The position numbers and the translations under genes are program-made. From assembly GCA_016649525.1 (NCBI GenBank), contig JAENXM010000039.1, positions 1 to 11,162 on the forward strand: a DNA stretch of 11,162 bases, written 5' to 3'. Positions 1 through 6,367 of the stretch are shown in pieces (the first letter of the stretch is position 1; every line of letters begins with the position of its first letter). The notes under the pieces were generated by a model that saw only the letters and a list, made by a program, of their open reading frames with translations, was not told where the DNA came from and ran no database searches. The DNA comes from Actinomycetota bacterium. GTDB lineage: Bacteria; Actinomycetota; Geothermincolia; Fen-727; Anoxymicrobiaceae.

Positions 1-150
1 CTTGCTGGTGAGGAAAGCCTTCAGTACCGACCACTTGAGCTTGAGCTTTATCTTCGGCAGCTTGACTACTTCTACCTTCTGCAGGTAGACGCCGTAGTTG
101 AAACATATCGTGCCGATGACCGCCATCAGGATCGCTACAACCGTCGTCAT
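1..150 (-). CDS. Putative membrane protein, N-terminal fragment (DMT-transporter-like)
   Basis: This gene starts with ATG at 150 and runs off the left edge of the window, so only its first 50 codons are visible. The fragment begins with one hydrophobic segment (about residues 3-18) ending in NYGVYLQK. A basic, amphipathic stretch rich in Lys and Leu follows. Small hydrophobic openings with an 'xYGxxLQK'-like end occur in DMT-type (drug/metabolite or NIPA-like) multispan transporters, which is the basis of a tentative family guess. A GGGGG tract about 9 bases before the ATG may serve as ribosome binding site. It lies 76 bases downstream of the DUF362 gene on the same strand and could be co-transcribed with it. 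The rest of the protein is needed for a firm call. Confidence 0.55.
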   Translation of the reverse strand, partial: MTTVVAILMAVIGTICFNYGVYLQKVEVVKLPKIKLKLKWSVLKAFLTSK

Positions 151-226
151 TTTAGATTACCCCCGCGGCAGAATATCATAACCTGTGTCAATCGCAGCGT
201 TCACCGGGTGCGGCTGCAGCCGAGCC

Positions 227-1312
227 TTAGTCCCCTACCTGCACCAGTTCGTAGTCCCTGGTCCCCAGGCCCAATTCCTCGCCGTACTCGAGCTGCCGGT
301 CCCAGCGGCTGTTAGCCAGCGCTCTAAACCTGTCGGGCGTTGTCGAATCGGGACAGGTCTGGCGGTTGATGAGGTCAACCGTGGCCTGGTCTATCGCGAT
401 GGGGTCGAGCGAGGCCAGGAAGCCGATGTCGCCTACCATGGGTGTGGTGCTGAAGTTCCAGCAATCGCAGGAAGGCGTTATGTTTATCAGAATGCACCAG
501 AATCCTACGCGCCCGCTCTTGTTCTTCAATGCAGCGTAGGTTATCTCCGCGAGCTTCTCCTGCGCGACCAGTGGGTCTCCCACCCAGTTGACCGTGATAG
601 CCCTGCTGGGGCACATCGCCAGGCATTCACCGCATCCGAAACAGACGTCGTTATCGATTTTTATCTCGCCGTCAACGACCGAGATGGCGCCCGTTGGGCA
701 GTTCTCCAGGCAGGTCTCGCAGAGGTCGCACTTCTCGTTGTCAACTGAGGGTCTCACCTGCGCGTGGATGTTCATCTTCATGTACCTGCCACCGGCCCCC
801 ATGCCGATGTTCTTGATGGTCCCCGCGAATCCCGTCAGGCCGTGTCCGGTCGGGTGCGTGATGACCATCAGGCTGTTGGCGTCGTGGATGCCTGCCGCCA
901 CATCCACCGTGTCGAAGTGCTTGAGGCCGACCTCGACTGGTGTGACGTCCGATCCCCTCAGGCCGTCGGCGATGAGCACCGGGGCAAGCGTCGTTTCCGG
1001 CGAAAAGCCGTGCTCCGCCGCAACCAGCAGGTGACCTACCGCGTTGGCGCGGCCGCTGAAGTAGAGACATCCAGTGTCGGTGAGGAAAGGCCGCCCACCG
1101 CAGGAGACTATCTCTTCCACGATAGGCCGCACATAGGCAGGGGAGACAAAAGTGGTGTTGCCCCTCTCCCCGAAGTGCATCTTCAAAGCGACCAGGTCAC
1201 GCTCTGAGACGATGTCCTTGAAACCCGCGGCTTCGAAGAGCATGCGGATCTTGTCGACAGGCCCCTGCTTTACGTGTCCTCCCGTCGTTGCGAAAAAGAC
1301 CTTTGAAGACAT
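227..1312 (-). CDS. DUF362 domain protein with two 4Fe-4S ferredoxin clusters
   Basis: A 361-residue protein of the DUF362 type fused to a ferredoxin module. The N-terminal half contains the characteristic LKMHFGERGN segment (about 43-52) and a 'FLTDTGCLY' segment (about 76-84). A bacterial 2[4Fe-4S] domain follows, with Cys195, 198, 201 and 205 (CxxCxxCxxxCP) and Cys224, 227, 230 and 234 (CxxCxxCxxxCP). The C-terminal part resumes DUF362-like sequence (GDIGFLASLDPIAIDQA, about 294-310). No signal peptide is seen, so it should be cytoplasmic. Family members are presumed iron-sulfur redox proteins of unknown substrate, common in anaerobes. The ATG at 1312 has a strong GGAGGT site 6 bases upstream. 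The gene is divergent from the acetoacetate decarboxylase-like gene. The family assignment is firm; the function is not known. Confidence 0.92.
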   Translation of the reverse strand: MSSKVFFATTGGHVKQGPVDKIRMLFEAAGFKDIVSERDLVALKMHFGERGNTTFVSPAYVRPIVEEIVSCGGRPFLTDTGCLYFSGRANAVGHLLVAAEHGFSPETTLAPVLIADGLRGSDVTPVEVGLKHFDTVDVAAGIHDANSLMVITHPTGHGLTGFAGTIKNIGMGAGGRYMKMNIHAQVRPSVDNEKCDLCETCLENCPTGAISVVDGEIKIDNDVCFGCGECLAMCPSRAITVNWVGDPLVAQEKLAEITYAALKNKSGRVGFWCILINITPSCDCWNFSTTPMVGDIGFLASLDPIAIDQATVDLINRQTCPDSTTPDRFRALANSRWDRQLEYGEELGLGTRDYELVQVGD

Positions 1313-1318
1313 CTTTCT

Positions 1319-1339
1319 ACCTCCCGGGGGTAGATTATA
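1319..1339 (-). promoter_or_regulatory. Candidate -10 element and RBS of the DUF362 gene
   Basis: On the minus strand a perfect TATAAT lies at 1334-1339 and a GGAGGT ribosome binding site at 1319-1324, just before the ATG at 1312. This would give a very short leader. No convincing -35 hexamer is found 16-18 bases upstream of the -10, so the promoter call rests mainly on the -10 and its position. Confidence 0.45.
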
Positions 1340-1393
1340 ACTGAAAGGGGGCTTGCAGACTCCACGAGGGCCGAGCGCAAACGAGGTTCCAGG

Positions 1394-1421
1394 TGTTATA
1401 TACTTATCTACCTGCAGATAA
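1394..1421 (+). promoter_or_regulatory. Candidate extended -10 and operator dyad of the ADC-like gene
   Basis: A TGn-TATATA extended -10 (1394-1402), or alternatively TATACT (1399-1404), is followed directly by an 18-bp dyad, TTATCT (1404-1409), 6-base spacer, AGATAA (1416-1421). The dyad covers the expected transcription start and sits just before the ribosome binding site, a typical place for a repressor to act. No good -35 is seen. Function is inferred from symmetry and position only. Confidence 0.4.
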
Positions 1422-1436
1422 TTGGGGGTGGTCGAT

Positions 1437-2318
1437 ATGCATCACGATTTCTTCGACGGCATCGAGCAGGTGAAGCTGAAGGTCGATGGGGGCACAGCAT
1501 CGTTCCCCATCTTCTACAGGGACGCGCGCATGTTCACCATCATGCTGCCCGCGAACCTCCTGAAGCTAAAACGCATGCTTCCCGACGTGCGGTTCGTACC
1601 GGCACAGGTGGCACCGGGCGTTGGAGCGGTGGGGCTGACCGCGTTCGAGTACTACGATACCGACATCAAGCCCTACAACGAGTTCTCCATGGAAATATTC
1701 TTGAACTCCCCGTACTTCGCGCCCGTTCCGGGGTACAACGTGCTCCGGCAGTACTTCGCCCGCTTGTACAGCGTCTACATATACCACCTGCCCGTGACCA
1801 CCGAGATCGCGCTGCGGGGCGGTATCGATTTCTATAACTACCCCAAGTTCCTTGCCGGCATCGAGTTCAGCGATACGGAAAGGCGGATCACATGTGACCT
1901 CTCCCGAGACGGGGAGAACATACTCACGGTGTCCGGTGAGAAGGTCCGGACAGGATACCTCGGCGAGATGAAGTTCCTCTGCAACCTCTATCATTTCCGG
2001 CAGCCCCAGCTTGCCGAGTTCAAAGTGAACGTCGTCGAGGGTTCAATAAACTGGATGCCGACCGATATCTCGTGTGCGTTCAATACATCGAGCGACATTG
2101 GCAGGGAGTTCTCTGACGTCGTACTGGGTGACAGGGCCTTGATGTACCTGTACATGCCGAAGATACAGGCCATCCTTTACGGACCCGAGAATTATTCGAT
2201 GCCGCTGCTCGACCGCGCGATGAAAGCCGGCCTGGCTCCCCAGGCCGCCAGAAAAGCTGTAGCAAAGAAGCCTCCAGCCAGGAAAGCCGCAGCCAGGAAA
2301 AGGACGGGGGCGAAATGA
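1437..2318 (+). CDS. Acetoacetate decarboxylase (ADC)-like family protein
   Basis: A protein of 293 residues if started at ATG 1437, which has GGGGGTGG about 6 bases upstream. An in-frame TTG at 1422 would add five residues but lies within that ribosome binding site region. The stretch TEIALRGGIDFYNYPKFLAG (about 122-141) matches the active-site region of the acetoacetate decarboxylase family, in which the lysine after 'YP' forms the Schiff base; here it is Lys137. In the clostridial enzyme two lysines are adjacent, and the second is Phe here. The true substrate may therefore be another beta-keto acid, or the reaction may differ. The last 23 residues form a Lys/Arg/Ala/Pro-rich basic tail resembling those of actinobacterial nucleoid or ribosome proteins, which is odd for an enzyme. 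The gene overlaps the next one at ATGA, implying translational coupling. Confidence 0.75.
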   Translation: MHHDFFDGIEQVKLKVDGGTASFPIFYRDARMFTIMLPANLLKLKRMLPDVRFVPAQVAPGVGAVGLTAFEYYDTDIKPYNEFSMEIFLNSPYFAPVPGYNVLRQYFARLYSVYIYHLPVTTEIALRGGIDFYNYPKFLAGIEFSDTERRITCDLSRDGENILTVSGEKVRTGYLGEMKFLCNLYHFRQPQLAEFKVNVVEGSINWMPTDISCAFNTSSDIGREFSDVVLGDRALMYLYMPKIQAILYGPENYSMPLLDRAMKAGLAPQAARKAVAKKPPARKAAARKRTGAK

Positions 2319-2854
2319 TGAAAGAAACCGAAGTTGTTTGTGGTTGTGCCGAGGATTGGCCGGAGCCGGACCCCGGCCAGATGAGGTTGCTGATAGGTTC
2401 GGGGATCGCATCTACGGCTTTCGGCGGCTACATCGTGGCGCGCAGGCACCCGAAGTGGTTGCCGATCTGGTTCGCCGGGCTCGTCACCTGGTTCACCCTC
2501 TGCAAGTACCTGATATGCACGCGTTGCGAGAGGTACGGGGAGGCATGCGACTTCTACTACCTTGGCAAGTGGGCGGCGCGGCTCTTCGAGCGGCAGCCCG
2601 ACCGAACGCTTGATACCGCGGGAATAATCGCGGAGGGTGGCTCCGTGCTGGTTCTCCAGTACTTGCCGATGCTTGCGGCTGTCAGGAAGCCAAAGCTGCT
2701 TCTCAAATACCTGGTGCTCTTCGCGCTCAGCCAATGGGCGCTTCTTTCCATCTGCTGCCGCAAATGCATAGTCTATTCGACGGACCCATGGAAGGCGAAG
2801 ACCTGCCCGAGCTACAAGCAGGCGCAGAAGCTCTTCGGGGGAGGGGAGGCCTGA
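2315..2854 (+). CDS. Cysteine-rich four-helix membrane protein of unknown function
   Basis: I do not recognise a named family. The ATG at 2315 overlaps the TGA of the ADC-like gene (ATGA); a second ATG at 2318 is equally possible. The 179-residue product has about four hydrophobic segments (roughly 24-42, 49-67, 106-123 and 129-147) and ten cysteines. After the second helix comes CTRC-ERY with a further Cys (Cys68, 71, 78). After the fourth comes CRKC-IVY with a further Cys (Cys148, 151, 164). Each cluster thus has the form CxxCxxY near the membrane followed by a Lys-containing stretch ending in LF, suggesting an internal duplication. Such CxxC clusters could bind zinc or an iron-sulfur centre, or take part in thiol chemistry. 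Coupling to the ADC-like gene suggests a shared process, not a known one. Confidence 0.75.
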   Translation: MMKETEVVCGCAEDWPEPDPGQMRLLIGSGIASTAFGGYIVARRHPKWLPIWFAGLVTWFTLCKYLICTRCERYGEACDFYYLGKWAARLFERQPDRTLDTAGIIAEGGSVLVLQYLPMLAAVRKPKLLLKYLVLFALSQWALLSICCRKCIVYSTDPWKAKTCPSYKQAQKLFGGGEA

Positions 2855-2861
2855 GGCTCAG
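2851..2861. other. Palindrome holding both convergent stop codons
   Basis: CTGAG-G-CTCAG is an 11-bp palindrome. It contains the TGA ending the plus-strand membrane-protein gene (2852-2854) and the TGA ending the minus-strand dtxR-like gene (2858-2860). Only three bases separate the two genes. The stem is short and has no T-tract, so a terminator function is not claimed. Confidence 0.5.
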
Positions 2862-3253
2862 CGGCGGCTACTTCTGCGCCCGGCCTCCGGGATAGACTCG
2901 AGATAGCGGACCAGCCGATCAAGAGATTCGTTACTTATGACGTGCTCTATCTCGCACGCATCCTTATCGGCTACCTTCTCGTCGACCCCAAGGACATTCG
3001 CGAAGAACCGCTTTATGACCTCGTGCTTCTCGTCCAGCCCCTTGCCGATGCGGCGCCCCCTGGAAGTAAGCGAGATGTTCTGGTACTTGTCGTGGGTGAC
3101 GAGCCCCTCGGTGACCAATCGGTCCACCATCTCCGAGACGCTCGGGTAGGAGACCTCGAGCGCGGAAGCGATGTCCTTTACCCTGACCTCACCGCCTGCC
3201 GCCTCTATCTCGTAGATTACGTCCAGGTATCTCTCGAATGCGTTAGTACCCAT
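2858..3253 (-). CDS. DtxR/MntR-family metal-dependent repressor
   Basis: A 131-residue protein with an N-terminal winged helix-turn-helix (about 5-65) and a metal-binding dimerisation domain (about 70-122). It lacks the C-terminal SH3-like domain of full DtxR (about 226 residues), so its length is MntR-like. Against DtxR, the primary metal site keeps Cys100 (DtxR Cys102), Glu103 and His104 in DACEIEHVIS. The cysteine is the iron-type ligand, where MntR has Glu. The position of DtxR Met10 is Arg8. The ancillary site keeps His77 but has Lys81 and Asp96 in place of Glu83 and His98. It is the last gene of the feo operon; its ATG overlaps the feoC-like stop (TAATG). It probably represses the operon through the box upstream of feoA when Fe(II) is sufficient. 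Family is firm; metal specificity is inferred. Confidence 0.88.
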   Translation of the reverse strand: MGTNAFERYLDVIYEIEAAGGEVRVKDIASALEVSYPSVSEMVDRLVTEGLVTHDKYQNISLTSRGRRIGKGLDEKHEVIKRFFANVLGVDEKVADKDACEIEHVISNESLDRLVRYLESIPEAGRRSSRR

Positions 3254-3501
3254 TACTTGTCACCTTCCTTCCCACCTTCAGCGCACCACCTTGTCAGGGC
3301 GCAGGCTTCACAGACTGTCACCTGGCACTGCTCCCACTCTCCGGCCCGTATGAGGGAAAGCCGGCCCTTCTTCTCCAGGAACTCGAGCATTCCCGGAAGC
3401 GCGCTCTCCGCGACGCCGACCTTCTTGGCAAGCTCCTTCATAGCGACAGGCCCGTCGGCGTTCTCTATCTCTCTCATTATCTCGTTAAACAACTCGCTCA
3501 C
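3253..3501 (-). CDS. feoC: FeoC-like small winged-helix protein with Fe-S cysteine motif
   Basis: An 82-residue protein. The N-terminal part (about 1-52) reads as a winged helix (VAMKELAKKVGVAESALPGM). The C-terminal part has Cys59, 64, 67 and 73, spaced C-x4-C-x2-C-x5-C. That is the arrangement in FeoC of enterobacteria, which binds a 4Fe-4S cluster and interacts with FeoB. The start is GTG at 3501, overlapping the feoB TGA by four bases (GTGA), so it should be translationally coupled to feoB. It ends in a one-base overlap with the dtxR-like start. It probably modulates FeoB or senses oxygen/iron. The name rests on size, cysteine spacing and position directly after feoB; sequence identity to FeoC could be low. 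Confidence 0.78.
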   Translation of the reverse strand: MSELFNEIMREIENADGPVAMKELAKKVGVAESALPGMLEFLEKKGRLSLIRAGEWEQCQVTVCEACALTRWCAEGGKEGDK

Positions 3502-5546
3502 CCTCTAAGTCCGAGAAGAAGCCCTACCCTGTAGATGACGAAGGCGACGATCCATGCGAGCAGGAGTGAGTAACCGATAGCGAAGGCGGTCCACTTCCAG
3601 GACCCCGTCTCCTTCTTTATTACGGCGATCGTTGCGAGACAGGGCGTGTATATGAGCGTAAAGGCCATGAACCCGTACGCCGTGAGCGGCGTGAAGAACT
3701 GGTTAAGGCCCGAGCTTATCATTGCCCTGTTCTCTCCGACGCCAAGGAGCGTCCCGTAGGTGCTTACCACGATCTCCTTTGCAACGAATCCGAAAAGGAG
3801 TGCTACGGCGGCCCTCCAGTCGAAGCCGAGGGGCTTTACGAGCGGCTCGAGCACGTGGCCGATCTTCCCCGCGAGGCTCGCGCCGCTTCCGTACTCGACG
3901 CCAGGGGGCAGGTAGGAAAGTATCCACATCACCACCGAGCCGGCGAGGATGACCGTCCCCGCCTTCCGCAGGAACATCGAGCCCCTCTCCCACATGTGGA
4001 TGAAGGTCCCCTTTAGTGTGGGCAGCCTGTAAGGGGGAAGCTCCATGACGAAAGGCTCGCTCTCTCCCGGGAAGAGGAACCGTCGGAAGAGCTTGGCCAT
4101 GGCAATCGCGAGTATTATCCCCAGTAAGTAAATCGAGAAGGTGACGGTCCCCTGGTGCGCCGCGAAGAAGGCCGCCGTGAACAGAGCGTAGACGGGGAGC
4201 CTCGCCGTGCAGGACATCAGGGGGTTCACCAGTATGGTTATCATCCTGTCCTTGTCCGACTCCAGGGTCCTTGTCGCCATGACCGCCGGGACGTTACAAC
4301 CAAAGCCCATCAAAAGCGGTATGAACGACTTGCCGTGCAGTCCCAGCCAGTGCATTATGCGGTCCATGATGAACGCCGCCCTGGCCATGTAGCCGGTGTC
4401 CTCCAGTATCGATATGCAGATAAAGATGATGAATATCTGGGGTAAGAAGACGAGCACAGAGCCGACCCCGCCGACCACGCCATCGACCAGCATGGATTGC
4501 AGCCAGGCGGGGGACGTGATGTTGGTGTTGATAAGGTTCCCCAGCCCCCTCATCAAGTGGTCGATCCAGTTCATCGGGTACTTTCCGAGGAAGAACGTCA
4601 GGAAGAACATCAGCCACATGAAGAGCGCGAAAAAGGGAAAGCCGAGCACGCGGTTTGTGAGGATGCGGTCGATGCGGTCTGATAATGTGATTGGCTCCTC
4701 GAACTCCCTTTCCACGGCTTCGCGGACCACGCCGGCCACGAAACCGTAGCGGTTGTCAACGATGACGGTCTCGATGTCCTCGCTGAAAACCGAGAAGAGG
4801 TGGCCTCGGCTCGCCTCGACCTGTTTGAAGAGAGCTGAACCGGGCTCCGAGTATTTCGACAGGTCCTCTTCGACTTTCTCATCCTCCTCGAGCAGCTTGA
4901 CAGCCAGCCACCGGCTGCTGTAATTCCCCAGGAACTCCTCCGAAACACGCTCGTCCTGCTCGATGGCCTGCTGGAGCTTCGAGATCTCCTCCTCGATATC
5001 CTTACCGTAGTTCACCTTGATGTCGCGGAATCTTGCGACCCCTTTCACGGTCGACAGGATAGTGCTCTTGAGTTCCTCGGTCCCCCTGTTCCGCAGCCCG
5101 ACCGTCGGGACGACCGGGATGCCGAGGAGCTCGGAGAGCAGTTCGATGTCGATGTTGATGCCCCTGGCTGTGGCTACATCCATCATGTTGAGGGCGATAA
5201 CCACGTGGACGCCCAGCTCCATGAGCTGGGTGGTGAGGTAGAGGTTCCTCTCGATGTTGCTGGCGTCGACGATATCGACTACCAGGTCGGGGTTTTCGAG
5301 GGTGACATAGTCCCTGACTATGACCTCTTCAAGCGAATAGGCTGTGAGGCTGTAGGTCCCGGGAAGGTCGATGACCCTGAGCTCGCTGCCGTCGAAACGT
5401 GTGGTACCCTCCTTCTTCTCAACGGTCACGCCTGGCCAGTTGCCGACGTGCTGGCGGCCGCCCGTCAGGTTGTTGAAGATGGTGGTCTTTCCGGCGTTTG
5501 GATTGCCCGAGAGGGCTACGGTTACCGGCTTGTTGTCGGAAGCCAT
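3498..5546 (-). CDS. feoB: Ferrous iron transport protein B (FeoB)
   Basis: A 682-residue Fe(II) transporter of the cytoplasmic membrane. The N-terminal G domain carries G1 GNPNAGKTT (14-22), the G2 region VGNWPGVT (34-41), G3 DLPG (60-63) and G4 NMMD (120-123). A helical spacer follows to about 270. The membrane part starts near 290, with many hydrophobic helices, Gate-type segments, and conserved FeoB stretches such as LMGFGCNVPAVMATRTLE. Length matches FeoB of Gram-positive bacteria. The ATG at 5546 has a GGGGGC site 8 bases upstream. It sits 16 bases after feoA and overlaps the feoC-like gene by four bases. Expression is probably controlled by the DtxR box ahead of feoA. Confidence 0.97.
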   Translation of the reverse strand: MASDNKPVTVALSGNPNAGKTTIFNNLTGGRQHVGNWPGVTVEKKEGTTRFDGSELRVIDLPGTYSLTAYSLEEVIVRDYVTLENPDLVVDIVDASNIERNLYLTTQLMELGVHVVIALNMMDVATARGINIDIELLSELLGIPVVPTVGLRNRGTEELKSTILSTVKGVARFRDIKVNYGKDIEEEISKLQQAIEQDERVSEEFLGNYSSRWLAVKLLEEDEKVEEDLSKYSEPGSALFKQVEASRGHLFSVFSEDIETVIVDNRYGFVAGVVREAVEREFEEPITLSDRIDRILTNRVLGFPFFALFMWLMFFLTFFLGKYPMNWIDHLMRGLGNLINTNITSPAWLQSMLVDGVVGGVGSVLVFLPQIFIIFICISILEDTGYMARAAFIMDRIMHWLGLHGKSFIPLLMGFGCNVPAVMATRTLESDKDRMITILVNPLMSCTARLPVYALFTAAFFAAHQGTVTFSIYLLGIILAIAMAKLFRRFLFPGESEPFVMELPPYRLPTLKGTFIHMWERGSMFLRKAGTVILAGSVVMWILSYLPPGVEYGSGASLAGKIGHVLEPLVKPLGFDWRAAVALLFGFVAKEIVVSTYGTLLGVGENRAMISSGLNQFFTPLTAYGFMAFTLIYTPCLATIAVIKKETGSWKWTAFAIGYSLLLAWIVAFVIYRVGLLLGLRG

Positions 5547-5562
5547 GACTGAGCCCCCGCGC

Positions 5563-6222
5563 CTAATCGGCAGGCCTGCTTCTAGAGCCCTCTTCTTCTG
5601 GCGTCACCATGAGCTTTCCGGCTATGGCCCTTCCCAGACAGAGGCGGGAGTCCTTTACCGCTACGATGATCGGACCAGGTGCATTGTTCTGGACAACCTT
5701 TAGTTCTGTGCCGGGGACGATGCCCAGGCTGTTGAGACGGTGCTCGAGCCGGTGCCCGTGGCCTGGGTGGAAGAATCGGCCCTTCTGCGCGCCGAGCGCC
5801 CGTCCCACGTCTCCAACCCGGTGCTTGAGGCCCCTGATCTCGACCAGGACACCCCCCTCGCCCGGACGCATGAACGAAAGAGGTATCAGTCTTCCTCTGT
5901 CCTGGTCCGCCACATCGACCCATATGTCTCCAGCTTCCTCCTTGCGAAGGGAAAGGTGAAAGTCCTTTATCTTGAGCTCTACGGGGTCGCCGAGCGGTGC
6001 TACCCTTTCCACCTCGATAGGCGCGCCGGCGACAACACCCATATCCATAAGCCTGCGCCTGAGCTTTCCGTTGCACGAAAGCCTGTTTATGGTGCCGCAG
6101 CTTCCGGGTTCTAGATCCCTCAACTGGACGACGTGCTCACCCCAGCCGTGTCTGTGCTGATGTCCCTGCCGGTTGGGGCGGCCCGGGATTTCTCGATTTG
6201 TATCTGCAGGTCTATCGTTCAT
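5563..6222 (-). CDS. feoA: FeoA-like protein with two tandem FeoA domains and His-rich segments
   Basis: About 219 residues if started at ATG 6222; canonical FeoA is only about 75-90. Two SH3-like FeoA domains can be read. The first spans about 30-103 and includes LRDLEPGSCGTI and LRRRLMDMGVVAG. The second spans about 112-206 and includes PLSFMRPGEGGVL, RLNSLGIVPGT and a C-terminal LGRAIAGKLMV. The second domain carries an insertion of about 30 residues with HPGHGHRLEH, and the N-terminal leader has another His cluster (GHQHRHGWGEH). These may bind Fe(II) or other metals. The start is uncertain: GTG at 6249 in the same frame would add nine residues but has no ribosome binding site, while ATG 6222 has GGAGA 13 bases upstream. 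First gene of the operon, 16 bases before feoB. FeoA helps FeoB activity on the cytoplasmic side. Confidence 0.85.
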   Translation of the reverse strand: MNDRPADTNREIPGRPNRQGHQHRHGWGEHVVQLRDLEPGSCGTINRLSCNGKLRRRLMDMGVVAGAPIEVERVAPLGDPVELKIKDFHLSLRKEEAGDIWVDVADQDRGRLIPLSFMRPGEGGVLVEIRGLKHRVGDVGRALGAQKGRFFHPGHGHRLEHRLNSLGIVPGTELKVVQNNAPGPIIVAVKDSRLCLGRAIAGKLMVTPEEEGSRSRPAD

Positions 6223-6257
6223 AACCTTCGGCTTGTCTCCGTTTTGCACTATGTCCA

Positions 6258-6276
6258 GATATTTAGGCTAACCTAA
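6258..6276 (-). promoter_or_regulatory. DtxR/IdeR-type iron box upstream of feoA
   Basis: Positions 6263-6276 read TTAGGCTAACCTAA, identical to the last 14 bases of the 19-bp IdeR consensus. The remaining five bases (6258-6262) do not match. The core is itself a dyad, TTAGG-4-CCTAA. It lies 36 bases before ATG 6222 and next to the candidate promoter, so a bound DtxR-like repressor would block transcription of feoA-feoB-feoC-dtxR. The consensus is from memory of published IdeR/DtxR boxes. Confidence 0.8.
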
Positions 6277-6277
6277 C

Positions 6278-6317
6278 ATTCTAGTTCAAGGGTACTAACA
6301 AATACCCACCGTGTCAA
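6278..6317 (-). promoter_or_regulatory. Candidate promoter of the feo operon
   Basis: On the minus strand a perfect TTGACA (6312-6317) is followed after 17 bases by TACCCT (6289-6294), a weak -10. A better -10, TAGAAT (6278-6283), lies further downstream without a good -35. Either start would place the iron box at or just after the transcription start. Confidence 0.5.
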
Positions 6318-6367
6318 TAGGAAATACGGGGCGGATTCTGGTTAGCCCTGAAGCTGGCCGTGCTTTT

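Noticed and set aside
186..191. TTGACA on the minus strand ahead of the left-edge membrane gene as a promoter
   Set aside because: No -10-like hexamer occurs at 16-18 bases spacing; TATGAT and TATTCT nearby are far too close.
211..222. CGGCTGCAGCCG palindrome downstream of the DUF362 stop codon
   Set aside because: It is a perfect 12-bp palindrome but has no loop and no T-tract, and such GC palindromes are common in high-GC DNA.
185..748. 187-codon plus-strand open frame opposite the DUF362 gene
   Set aside because: It lies across the ferredoxin cysteines and C-terminal part of a clearly coding minus-strand gene and has no recognisable domain.
2192..2734. 180-codon minus-strand open frame over the ADC-like/membrane-protein junction
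   Set aside because: It covers two coupled plus-strand genes, begins without a ribosome binding site and shows no conserved motif.
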